NCBI GenBank assembly: GCA_026874595.1
Contig: CM049318.1
Coordinates: 55,691,250-55,755,249 of the forward strand
From: Sipunculus nudus
Lineage: Eukaryota > Annelida > Sipuncula > Golfingiida > Sipunculidae
Reading direction: 5' to 3'
DNA: 64,000 nt
The notes beneath the pieces were generated by a model. That model saw only the letters and a program-made list of their open reading frames with translations, did no database searches and was not told where the DNA came from. This document shows positions 24,283 through 35,619 of the stretch, in pieces (position 1 is the first letter of the stretch; every line of letters begins with the position of its first letter). A program made the position numbers and the translations under genes.

Positions 24283-24713
24283 ATTTGGACGTCCAATTAT
24301 CGATAAAGCAGTGACTTAATAGACAGGAATAAGCAAATGTTTGGCACTGGATACAACCACAACTTTCGGTTTATTTATGTGGTTTCACTCACAGATAAGC
24401 TATGAATAAAAGTTTAATTTCATCAGTGACCGCATGTGTTTCTAAATTTCTTCAAAAAGATATTGTTATAAATATATAGAGTGATATATATATTTAAATA
24501 TAAATTATATGTTAGAAGTGATTAATGAATATTCTTAACGTCATTTTACATTAAAACGTTATCGCTTTCAACTAAACTAAGAAAATCTCTGGCATCATTT
24601 GAAATCATTTTTTTCGATAAGTTACAAGCTTTTGGTAGTCCGTATATATCTATGTGTATCCATCAAAAGACTGTTGCGTATACTCTATTTTCAGTTTTTA
24701 GTTCCCGAAAAGG

Positions 24714-25930
24714 GGTGGCGCCACCTGTATTTTTTACTTTAATTAATTTTTTTTTCTATTTTTTACGATAAAATGATAACAATCATGTCAGTTTCTCAGC
24801 TGTGATTACATATCGATTCCCAAAACCTGGTGTGTTTATTGATCACAAGTGGATTCCCTATAGTAATCACCCCGTCTGTCTGTCTGTTTTTCTGTCTGTT
24901 CATCCGTCCATCCACACAAATTTGTTTCCAGATGATAACTCCAGATTGGAATGACACATGGATTTCAAACTTGACTTGCATAATGCCAACCACTAAAGCA
25001 AGAACCTATATGATTTTGGGGTCACAAGGTCAAATGTCAAAGTCATAGGATTAATTTAATAAGATTATGGCTGCATTATGAGCCAAGCTTTTCATCCAAA
25101 ACTTTCCATCCTGCGCATTTTGCTGACAGGCCAGTATGGGCAGAGCATAAATGAATTTTGGGTCACAAGGTCAAAGTTCAAGGTCACGGGCCATCTGTTC
25201 ACCAATTAGTTTTCAGATGGTAACTCCAATTTAGTTTGACATAGTGGTTTAAACCTTAACTTATATATGGCTCGCCACATCACTAAAAACCGTGTTGATT
25301 TTTGGGTCCAACGGTCAAAGGTCAAGGTCGCAGGAACTATTTCTTGAAAATAATGCATATGCATTTGAATCAAACTTCATCGCAAACCTTCCATCTTCAA
25401 GACATTGCTAACCTACCAATAGATAGGGGAAGATTCTGTTCGATTTTGGGGTCAAAGTTCAAGGTCACAGGGCCCAGCCATTCACTAATTAATTTATGGA
25501 TGATAATTCAGCTTTGGATTGATAGATTGGCTTCAACCTTGATTTATTAATGACCCATTACTTAAATAAATTCTTTTTGACATTCAGGGTCCAAAGATCA
25601 AAGTTGAAGGTCACAGGAGCCACATCTTTAAAAAGAATATGGATGCACTGTAAATCAAAGTTTTCATCCCAAACTTTCCATCTTTCAAACATGGCTTACT
25701 TGCCCAAAGTGAGGAAATCTGTAGATTTTTAGGTTACCTATTCAGAGGTCAAAGTCACTTTTTTGAAAGATTGTTACAATAAACTAAATGCTGCAAGTTC
25801 AAGGATAATAAGTTCTAAAATTTTTTTGGTCACAAGGTCATTGGTGAAGCACATGACTGTCATTCTAAATAGTTTCTATTAAATATTCTTATAGACAAAT
25901 TCAGCTGAGCGTCGAGACCAATGGGTCCCT
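24714..25930 (+). mobile_element. AGGTCA-rich repeat, unit 2
   Basis: Copy of 7,281-8,499, with the same half-site runs and a 3' end at about 25,912-25,930 (CAGCTGAGCGTCGAG, GACCAATGGGTC). The T after CTAG is changed here. Confidence 0.6.
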
Positions 25931-25934
25931 AGAT

Positions 25935-26333
25935 AATACCCCATTTTGTACACAAGCCTGGTTGTGCAACCTACAGTCGTTTTCATATACCATAGATCCA
26001 TCATTGACGAGACAAGTGGTGCAAACTATTTTTTTTTTTTCGTAGAATATGTTTTCTTCTCCGGTTGGTTTGAAGTATTCACCTGAAAGTTTGCATGTCC
26101 ATAGATCTTGGAATGATTTATCTTGTATACAAGACTGCTTGGGCCACCTACAATCAACTTTATCTTGTATCCACCTGTTTTTCGTGAAAAGTGCACATAT
26201 TTGAGGATTTTATTGGCATCTCTGATGCCACAAATTTGGATTCATGTAATGTCAGGAACATTCAATGTCTTATTTTAGTCATGCCTCTATGATTTGGCAT
26301 ATACATGGAGACGCTTGTTGACTGCCCGTTTTT
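25935..26333 (+). mobile_element. Family-3 3' fragment, unit 2
   Basis: Copy of 8,505-8,898, again abutting the family-1 start at 26,334. Confidence 0.5.
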
Positions 26334-28737
26334 AGCTCAGCTGACTTTCAGTCATGCTGTGGTATAGCGATGGGTCTTTGTCCGTCGTCCTTCTGTCTGT
26401 CCGTCCGGCCGTTAGCAGGAGTACAAGGCGTAACCGTAAGGGCTATGATCATGAACCCTATGTAGTCTTAGAGGTTCTAAAAAGATCCCCTTGAAAACCT
26501 GAAATTAGGTCATTGAGACCTATATTCTCCGAGTTACGGGGTGTGTTTCACCCCAAAAATTTCCTATAGCTAAAATTATCATCCCACACCTTCCATCTGT
26601 CACATACGGCTCACCACCAACATTGGAAGAATCATAATTATTTTGAGGTCACAAGGTCAAAGGTCAAGGCCACAGGACCCAATTCTTTAAAAAGCTCGAA
26701 GATACATTTAATGCCAAACCTTTCATCCTAAACCTTGAATCATTCACATATGGCTCACCTACTAAGTGGAAGAAGAATCTTATAGGTTTTGAGTCGCAAG
26801 GTCAAGGTCACAGGGTCCACTTCTTTAAAAAGGTTGTTGACACATTTCAAGCTAGACCTATCATTCCAAACCTAGCATTGACATCGCTTCTCTGCCAACA
26901 GGAGAAAAGACCTGTTGATTTTGAGGTCAAAGGTTAAGTTAACTCACTGACTTCTTGCGTTGAGTCATTTTTAGGCAAACTTTTCAACCTGTATCTTACA
27001 TCTGTCTTAAATGGCCTACCAATATGGGAAGAACCCGATTGATGTTGAGTTCAAAAGGTCAGAGGTCAAGGTCACAGTACTTTATTGTCCCAAATGCTTT
27101 TAAATATATTTCAAGCTGAACTTGGTATCCCAAACCTCGTCTTTCACATGTGCCCCCTCTATGCACCACTCATTTTGATTCATACTTCATATTTATGGGT
27201 CTTTTTACTTTAAGAAATAAATAATTGGTTTTAGGGTCAGCTGGTCAGGAGGTTAAAGGTTGGAGGTCAAAATTATTCACACATTGGTTGCCAAGTGATT
27301 AATCCAGTTTTAAGTGGTCAGTAGTTTAAGTGGTTTGTAGTTACCCATCACTGTAAAAAGGATGCTATTGATATGTGGGCAAAAGGCCAAGGTCATAGGC
27401 CAGGGATTTTCCCAATTAAAACTTACTTTGTAGATCATCTATATTTTTCTTGTATATACCATTGCACTCCAACTAGTACATCTTACTGTGTGGCCGTAAT
27501 TGTGAGCGACACTTGTGATATATGATTCCCTTTGTATCAGCCCTTGAAAGATAAGAACATCGTCAGTGCATAACAAAAACACTGTTGCCCGAGGTAGGTT
27601 TAAGACTTAGAGTATTGTATAATGGTTTAGCTACTGATTTATAAGATGATGGGAACATTTTGCAGTTTATTTTATGGAATCATAGCAATAAACTTAGTTT
27701 CCCAGATATCTAAATATTTTTTTATATAAATCATCAGATAAACCAGCAAGTGTTTGTTCTGATAATATGTGGGTCTGTACCTGGATTTAGGATGGCTTTA
27801 TTTGTTTTACAAGAGTTTTAGTAATGCTTCCTGCATTTCTTTTCTTTGAGGTTTTGCAGTTTACCTACCCTGCTGATCCGACTAAAAAAGCAAGGCGATA
27901 ATTAGAAAAAAAAGGTCTTAAACCTTTTTCATTTGCATGTCGAAAGATATGATATAAGAGCTCTCCAACCTTATCATGTCTTTTGGATTGTTTTTGACAT
28001 TCATTAATGTAACATTCTTTTGAGAAATTATCACAAGTTTGGTCTCTTATTGGGGGATATGTGATATCAAATATCAGGCTTGTCAGAAATCCAATATGTC
28101 TGCTAGGTAGCCACCTTAGAAATCCTTTTGTCAGTGCAGTTTCTGTGATTTTTTGTTAATATATGGTCCCTGTTAGAGGATGTTTGTTGTCGGATTTCAG
28201 ACTTGACAGAAATCTAAATGTGGCCACCAGGTAGCCATTTGAATTCCTATTGAACATATTCTCTCAAGAACTGTTAAAATGAATGCTGTGGGACATAAAT
28301 TAATGTAATCTAGCAAAGGATTGGGTCAAAGGTTTCTTTACAACTATGACCATCTTTTATGAAAGTTGGTTTGTATTGCATTAAAATTCACACAAAAACA
28401 TCCGTTTCTCAATAATTCTTAAATGGATTTTAATTTTTTTTTGCTATATATGTTGTCCTTATATTTGGCCTTTGTGGTGTTCTTATTTAGACTGATGGGT
28501 ATCAATTAAGCTATGGGATCAGTTCCTGTTAGCACAACAAGCATACATTTTGCTTCAGACCATTAAGTCATCGTGTTATAACTAGATATATTTGATCAAT
28601 ATTTCTGTTATCATAGAAAATTTTCAACATAATTGGCAAATAGGTTCTTCAGAATTTTGACTGCAAGTTGTGAATCTTAGCCCATGATGTTGCAGGTCAT
28701 GCTTGGCAGCTGAGCGTCATGATCCATGGGTCACTTG
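26334..28737 (+). mobile_element. Family-1 element, unit 2
   Basis: Copy of 8,899-11,303. The 5' hairpin here is nearer to the family form (AGCTCAGCTGAC). AGGTCAAAGGTCA occurs at 26,654-26,666. The 3' end is at 28,707-28,737. Confidence 0.65.
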
Positions 28738-28893
28738 TTTCTAAATATTCCCATAATCAGGAGGGGGACAAACTAGATCCGTTCCATACGTCAAATTTCC
28801 CTTGTTATTATTATTATTATTAAAGCTTCGTGCCAACAGTCATAAATGCTTACAACAACCTTTAATCTTGTAAAGTTAAATATAAACACTCAC

Positions 28894-29019
28894 CCTCTAG
28901 ACGACACTGTACAAGATGTGGACTTGGCTAATCCTCGTTGTGACTGGTAGCCGAGAGCAGCCAGAGAATATGTCGGGACACGGCAGTGTTTAAATGCTTT
29001 ATTCTGAAGCCGATTCAAT
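28894..29019 (-). other. Putative exon B, unit 2
   Basis: Counterpart of 11,453-11,578, with the same length, acceptor and GTGAGT donor. The frame is still open, with a few amino-acid changes (for example LNRLQNKAFKHC). Confidence 0.45.
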
Positions 29020-30118
29020 CTACAAATTAACAAATATTAGTTTACTCTGTTTAAAGTTAAATCTAAAAGCATATAAGTATGGACATGGATAAATGAACTT
29101 CCTATGAATGTAACATTTATAAGGTATATAAATGACTCAATATGTATGAAACAATTCATATGAATCATGCTCCTGATATGACAGAACAAGTTCAAATTAT
29201 GAAAAAATACTTACTGATCATAAAATGACGTACTGACTTAATAAGAGGTCTATGTTGCTTTATGTTTGCTTTTCTATACTGAACTGTTACTTCAACCTAA
29301 TAATGAAACCTTTACAGATTTAGTATAAATACTAGTTACTCGCAGCAGTAAATAAGCAAACATCACATTTAAATCATTATTTCTAGATAACACAAACATA
29401 TGGAGTCATCATTAAGATACTCCTACACAGCAACACAGCCATGCATGGATGACTTTGTCCTGTTATGAGGGCTAAGCTCAGGTCATGTAATTGGTGACAT
29501 ACTGTAGCCAAGACTATCTAACAACACCGAAAAAATTATCCGAGCATGTCCGTACATTGGAACAAGCACTGTAACACATGTATTAGGTATATACACGAAC
29601 TTTATCTGTTCCAAAAACACTACAAAATGAAGAAATGCTAATGACTCCAGTATTTAGACTACTTAATGAACCTTTTACATAATTATCAGTTGATAAATGA
29701 AAGTAAATGTGTGATTACTTTTGACATTTCGGCATATTGTCGAGCAACATGCTTCTCGCCTTACGGGTTCAGGCTGATCTGATCACCAAAAAATGCACGA
29801 ACTGTTTCATTAGTCTTAGCTGAAAAGCTTGATATTTAAGCACGTATTTTTATTAAAACGAATATATACATTTGACGCTTCAACTTGAAATAAGTGAAAG
29901 TATTTGGTATATAGGTTGTTTTTCCGTAGCTGGTAGAGTAAATATGTGAACCTCTCGGGTTACAACTGTATCTCCAAAATGGTTATTGACATTCCTGTTT
30001 GTCTACCAAGCGGCAGACCTATAAATGACAATTTAAAACGTAACAATCTTTTAGATGCATTTCATTGGCACATGAAATGATGCACAAATTTCTGTAACAG
30101 ACCCAGTGATTAACCAAC

Positions 30119-30195
30119 CTGTCCGATGCTCACAGTGGTCCTTAGGACACCGATTAGAGGCACCAGTGTCTTTCGTTAAATGTATCGCGGCTGAC
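30119..30195 (-). other. Putative exon A, unit 2
   Basis: Counterpart of 12,660-12,736, with the same 77-base length and splice sites. Confidence 0.4.
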
Positions 30196-31049
30196 CTGCA
30201 AAATGAACTATCAAAGACAAGAACGGGGGCTTTTAATGAGTGCGTGTGAAGATGATTTTGCAATACCGTTCAGATTGGTACTAAATTCTATTCCAATATA
30301 TATCCAATTTAATTCAAATTTACCCCGGGCTTGCATAGCCGGGATTGTACTATAAAACATACTGTAAAAATATAATGTTACAGAGTTCAAACCTTTCTGC
30401 ATACATACAGTGTCATCCTTTCGTGCATCTGCTGTAATGATCATCAGCATGTTGTTTTCTGTAAAACGTCGGGATTTATGCGTGTCAATCAGGTGAGGAG
30501 GACGTTAGGGTTCCTTGCCATACATGCAGGATGATGTTCGTGCAAATAGGTCGCTTTCATATGTGCGGGTCCCTCATGCGGATAATCAGTTATTTAATCC
30601 TTCAGTCACATTTTCTGATAATTTGTAATTTTAGTTTATTATTTTTAGCTCAGCTGACTAGAAGTCATCTGAGCTGTAGTAATGGTCCATTGTCTGTCTT
30701 CCGTCTGTCGTGCTGTCCGTCGGTCCGTTAGACTGGCACGTTTTGTAACCGTTAGACCTAAGAATCCGAAATTCGGCATTCTTTTAGAGGCCCCGAACAT
30801 CTCCTACCAAACCGAAAACCGGGTTGCTCCGACTTCGTTCCTATCAGAAATTAAGGAAAACCCTCAAATTTTCATTAAAACCTATTATCACACCACAGGA
30901 CTGCCTTATATCAAATGATTTTTCTTCTTAATATTATCCTACATATCTCCTACATGTTTCCTTTATTCTTGCCAGACAGTAAGACCGTATTGTGTAATTG
31001 TATCCGCCAAAACGAAGTTTTGCGGATACTATGTTTTTGACCGGGTTCC

Positions 31050-31072
31050 GCCGCCGCCGCCGCCGCCGCCGC
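31050..31072. repeat. CCG trinucleotide run
   Basis: A pure CCG/CGG run lies just inside the family-3 5' hairpin. It sits where other families carry a CCGT/CTGT tract. Confidence 0.9.
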
Positions 31073-31222
31073 GTTCGTTTCCGGAGAACTCCTCTGAGAC
31101 TACTGGACAGATTTTTCCGAAACTTACACAAATTATCGGGTCACATGTGAACTGGTGCCTAACCAAGTGATCTTGACCTCTGACCTTTCGTCTCTGCCCA
31201 GCGTCCGTTTGTGCGTCTGTTT

Positions 31223-32460
31223 CCACACATAAACCCATATATCTCGGGAACCGTTTGACCGATCCGGAAAAAAATTTTACACAAATGTAGCCCTGGGAAA
31301 GCTTTATAACATACACAACAAAAGGTGGCGCCACCTGCAACCATGTTTGCACAGTGTCCATCTTTTCATCTGCCTGGGGTTAAAATCTCTCATATCTCTG
31401 CAGTGATTTGACTAATTCACCTAAAATTCGGCATGCATATACATCCTAGATAGCTCTCTCGATTTTGTGACAGGTGGCGCCACCTACATTCACGTTAACG
31501 CTCCACACATAATCCCATATATCTCGGGAACCATTTGACCGATCCGGAAAAAAATTTTACACAAATGTAGCCCTGGGATAGCTTTATAACATACACAACA
31601 AAAGGTGGCGCCACCTGCAACCATGTTTGCACAGTGTCCATCTGTTCATCTGCCTGGGGTTATATCACTCATATCTCTGCAGTGGTTTGACTAATTCACC
31701 TAAAATTCGGCATGCATATACATCCTAGATAGCTTTCTCGATTTTGTGACAGGTGGCGCCACCTACATTCACGTTAACGCTCCACACATAATCCCATATA
31801 TCTCGGGAACCGTTTGACCGATCCGGAAAAAAATTTTACACAAATGTAGCCCTGGGATAGCTTTATAATATACACAACAAAAGGTGGCGCAACCTGCAAC
31901 CATGTTTGCACAGTGTCCATTTGTTCATCTGCCTGGGGTTAAAATCACTCATATCTCTGCAGTGGTTTGACTAATTCACTTAAAAATCAGCATGCATATA
32001 CATCCTAGATAGCTTTCTTGATTTAATGACAGGTGGCGCCACCTACATTCACGTTAACACTCCACACATAAATCCATATATCTCAGGAACCGTTTGACCG
32101 ATCCGGAAAAATTTTTTTACACAAATGTAGCCCTGGGATAGCTTTATAACATACACAACAAAAGGTGGCGCCACCTGCAACCATGTTTGCACAGTGTCCA
32201 TTTGTTAATCTGCCTGGGGTTAAAATCACTCATATCTCTGCAGTGGTTTGACTAATTCACCTAAAATTCGGCATGTGTATACATCCTAGATAGCTTTCTT
32301 GATTTTATGACAGGTGGCGCCACCTACATTCAAGTTTATGCTGCAGACATCCAAGCTCATATCTTGGGAACCGTTTGACCAATCAGGAAAAAAATTTTAC
32401 ACAAATGTAGCCCTTGGATAGTTTCTCGTTCAAATAACAGGTGGCGCCACCTACAGTCAT
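31223..32460 (+). repeat. 280-bp tandem repeat with paired palindromes
   Basis: Units start at 31,223, 31,503, 31,782 and 32,062 (periods 280, 279 and 280), with a diverged fifth. Each unit carries the palindrome AGGTGGCGCCACCT twice. Starts are at 31,323, 31,472, 31,613, 31,751, 31,882 (one mismatch), 32,031, 32,163, 32,312 and 32,439. Confidence 0.95.
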
Positions 32461-32962
32461 GTTTATGTGGCAGAGATCCATTCTAATATTTAACACGTAA
32501 CTCTATATCCCCTTGCCACTCAATCAATGCCTTACTTCACCCGTCCTTCTCTGATTTTGGCGGATACACGTAGTCGCTTGTCGACTACCCGTATTCTAGT
32601 TTCTTGAAGTTATGGGCCAAAATATAATGAATTTTGTAAAAAATCAGGAAAGATATTTACTCACTTAACATGATATTTATTGAAGCTATAAACGTATATA
32701 CAGACTTTGCTTTCCGGTATATAACTTTGTGTAATCATGATTCAATTGTATACCCAAAATTAGATATGGATTTTGTAATTTTCAAGTTATTAGCATAAAA
32801 ATGAGATCAGTACCTTTAATTTTTCCCAATTGGGATCAGGTCACGTTTTTTTACTGTAAGTACTGTTGATTTAATTTCCACAGTATATAAACATAAGTAT
32901 TTATTCTATTTAAATCTGCAATTTGATAATAAAAGCTTAAAAATAGGCTAGTTTTTAATTTT

Positions 32963-33318
32963 TTTAAAGGCTCATATTGTATTAACTTGCCTTGTCCAGA
33001 TTCTGGCAGGCCACTGGAGGTCAGCTTTGCCAGGGTACCTGTTATGTAATGGGTCACCGGGGAGATCCCCTGCTGTAACGGGTGTACAGATGTTCTCATA
33101 TCAACCCCCCCCAGACCCATTGGAAATGAAAAGTGAATAAAACTTTGTTTGTCCTGTATGTATATGCAAAGGTGTTGTTATTGCCACCATCCCCCCCCCC
33201 CCCTCCCCGCCATTGAGTCTATATTGAAAATGTGTAAAATTTATTAAATTAAAAAACAAAATAGTATTAGAAAAACATCATGATCTAATTTAAACATATT
33301 CGTGTCTCAGGAGAATGG
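32963..33318 (+). repeat. Repeat-derived stretch, unit 3
   Basis: Counterpart of 404-760; its C-run at about 33,190-33,202 is longer than in units 1 and 2. Confidence 0.7.
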
Positions 33319-35619
33319 GACATAAAGTGATCAGCTCTGTCATTCTAGGCCCTAAGATAAGGAGAAATTCAGAGGAGACCTAGATGAAAAACTAAGGTCT
33401 GAAAATAGATAAGGTCTATAAATACTTAACTGGGTATGAGGTAAGATCAAGGTGATTTGAAAAGACTACTTGCTTAGTGGATGTGATATTTTTGGCTATA
33501 GAGCGGGTACATTGTTTATTAAGGTGTGTAGCTGTCTCTAGTTTAGGCCCGTCCTTCTAATAGCAAACAGCCTTTCGAGCATTAATCCTACTCTACTTTC
33601 GTTGACTGATATGCTCTATGTGTGGGCGCCATGTGGCCTTTTTTTTGTAAAAAAATAACACCCAAGAATCTGGCGGCGGCGGAATCTTTTAAATTCTCCC
33701 CTATCAATTATAAGGGTTCAAAATATTTTGGTTTGTACGCTTTACTAAACAAAACCGTTTGTGTTTCTGTTGGATTTTGTTTGATTCTCAAGGTGTGGCA
33801 CCAGTTGCTAATGCGGTCGAGCTTGGCTTGGACTGCGTTGCGTAAATAGCAAACGTTTGAACAAGAGGCCCAGACGGCTATGTCGTCAGCGTATTATGAA
33901 ACGCTGACCATTTGTCCCGTCTTTAGAAGGTCGTTAACATACATAATAAAGAGTTAAGGGCTCAGCACTGAGCCCTGGGGAGTCCCAGCTTCAAGCCTAA
34001 TCTCCTAAGATTATGTACCTTTATGATTAACCTTAAGGAATCTATCTGTAAGGAATGAGAAGATTACCAGCTTATGTGGCAGATGGGATCTCACAACTTT
34101 AATGCGGAGACCGCCAGACCATACTACATCAAAGGCCTTTTTCACGTCGAGAAATGTGGGATTATGGATTAATGCCCCTTTCCATTAAATCGGAAAATAT
34201 TCCCATGAAATGCACAGTAGGTTTGCAATTCCCCCAAGACAGGGTCTGGCATTTCTGTAGCATTTTGTGAGTTTGTCCAGACCAGCAGCCGATATGCCTT
34301 TGGATTTGGCAAGAGCTTACTGCTGCGTTGTCGTCACCGTCTTCCGTGGTCGGGTTTTCTAGATGATAAAACAATGTTTTATTTTTATCAATTATTTGTT
34401 TAGCTGTGTTTAAAAATTCATTCTTGAAGTCAGGGTAATTCGGGATGTGGTGTTTTTGCAAATAGATCTGCACGAGAATATGTTGAGCAGCAGCCGTGCC
34501 GTCAGGGCGTATTAGGGGTTTAGCCTGACCTGTATTTGGGTTTAATTTAGAGTTATACAAACATTTGAATTGTTTCAAGAATTCACCTATGTTTGTTTTA
34601 TGATCTAGACTGTTAATATAATCTGACCATTGAGATCGTTGTTTCGTTAAGATAGCTCGGTCTTCTAACCTATTTACTCTATTAAACAAAGCTTAGGCTT
34701 CCGTGGTACGCGTGCGTTGTTGGTAGCGCCTGACTAGTCGCCTTAAGGCTACCACCTTTTTCATTTCTTTGGTGAAGTTCCACCAGTTTCTTTTTTTTAA
34801 CTTCTCTCTCTGAAGCGACGACATTGACGACCAGAATGATACTTCGTGTTATGTATGTTGCGTTTCAATCTAACTGTAAATATGTGATTACGTCCAATTT
34901 AGAAGGATTTGACATAATTTATAGCCTCACCTGGTGTCAGTTTAGTTTCAGATATTTAAGCTATATCGATTTTATTTTTATCTAGATATTTTAATAATTC
35001 AAGTTTACCCGCGTTTAAGCAGTTGGTGTTTACTGTGCAATATTAATACTAATGAACATATTCACACTATTTTTCAGGGTGTTTTGATAGTTCCTGTTCA
35101 GACTAAGGTTGGCCAGTGGTCATCACTGGCCAATGCTTCCAACCTGTTAATATCCGATCGAATGGCTGTGTGGTCGACCTTCTTGCGGAAATACCTCCAG
35201 ACCAATCCAGCAGCTGTCTCGCAGATCTGATGAAGTTGAACACCGGGGTTGAAGTTGTACACAAGATCGGTGAAGAGCAACAAGGTGTTCAAGTCAAAAT
35301 GTGCTTTTTGTCGGAGTAGTCGAGAGTTTCGGCAGTGTCCGAGCGTTCGTCTGTGGGACTGGTGCAAGCTGCACATGTACCTGCTTTGCCATATTGGCTG
35401 TGCTGGTGCTGGTTTGTGCTCTCTTGTGTAAACTTTTGATTTACCTCTTGAATTGCAGGGCAACTGCGATATGATGCGATAGGTGCATTTGAACAATTTG
35501 CGCATCTCGCGTGGGCTTTGTTCATGGAACAAGCACATATTCCTCCCACAGGTTCTTTGTGGAGAATTGGTCCCGGTACCTCGGCGAAGACGGGGCAATA
35601 TAGTCCTTAGGACTTTCAT
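33319..35619 (-). mobile_element. Jockey-like LINE remnant, copy 3
   Basis: Same insertion as copies 1 and 2, with YADD codons at 33,882-33,893 and the gag knuckle within 35,289-35,549. It is nearly identical to copy 1 from about 33,490 onward and differs from copy 2, unlike its flanks. Confidence 0.85.

Larger units (their letters stand above)
31000..32599 (+). mobile_element. Family-3 hairpin-capped element, complete
   Basis: The 5' end is a hairpin at 31,000-31,029 (GTATCCGCCAAAAC pairing with GTTTTGCGGATAC, loop GAA, one bulge). A CCG trinucleotide run follows. The interior is a 280-bp tandem array. At the 3' end, 32,554-32,567 is the reverse complement of the first 14 bases with one mismatch. 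A hairpin at 32,570-32,588 (GTAGTCG, loop CTTGT, CGACTAC) and CTAG at 32,596-32,599 follow. Unit 1 at about 15,385 has the empty site, gtgtaatttcttgaag, consistent with a TT target duplicated on insertion. Confidence 0.85.
17901..32962. repeat. Tandem segmental unit 2
   Basis: This is the second unit, collinear with unit 1 at high identity throughout. It has a private insertion at 31,000-32,599. It also has a private deletion near 22,548, where copies 1 and 3 keep about 45 bases that are absent here. Its galactosyltransferase copy is frameshifted. Confidence 0.9.
30647..32962 (+). mobile_element. Family-1 element with family-3 insertion
   Basis: Outer family-1 element of unit 2, with its 5' hairpin at 30,647-30,675. 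Where unit 1 has the nested family-1 copy this one reads through. It is interrupted at 31,000-32,599 by a family-3 element and resumes at 32,600. Confidence 0.7.

Noticed and set aside
30934-31131. Arginine-rich open frame
   Set aside because: It is the CCG run of the family-3 element read in one frame.
31223-32460. Regular repeats resembling a CRISPR array
   Set aside because: The unit is 280 bp with no unique spacers, and the context is animal DNA; it is a tandem repeat inside a mobile element.
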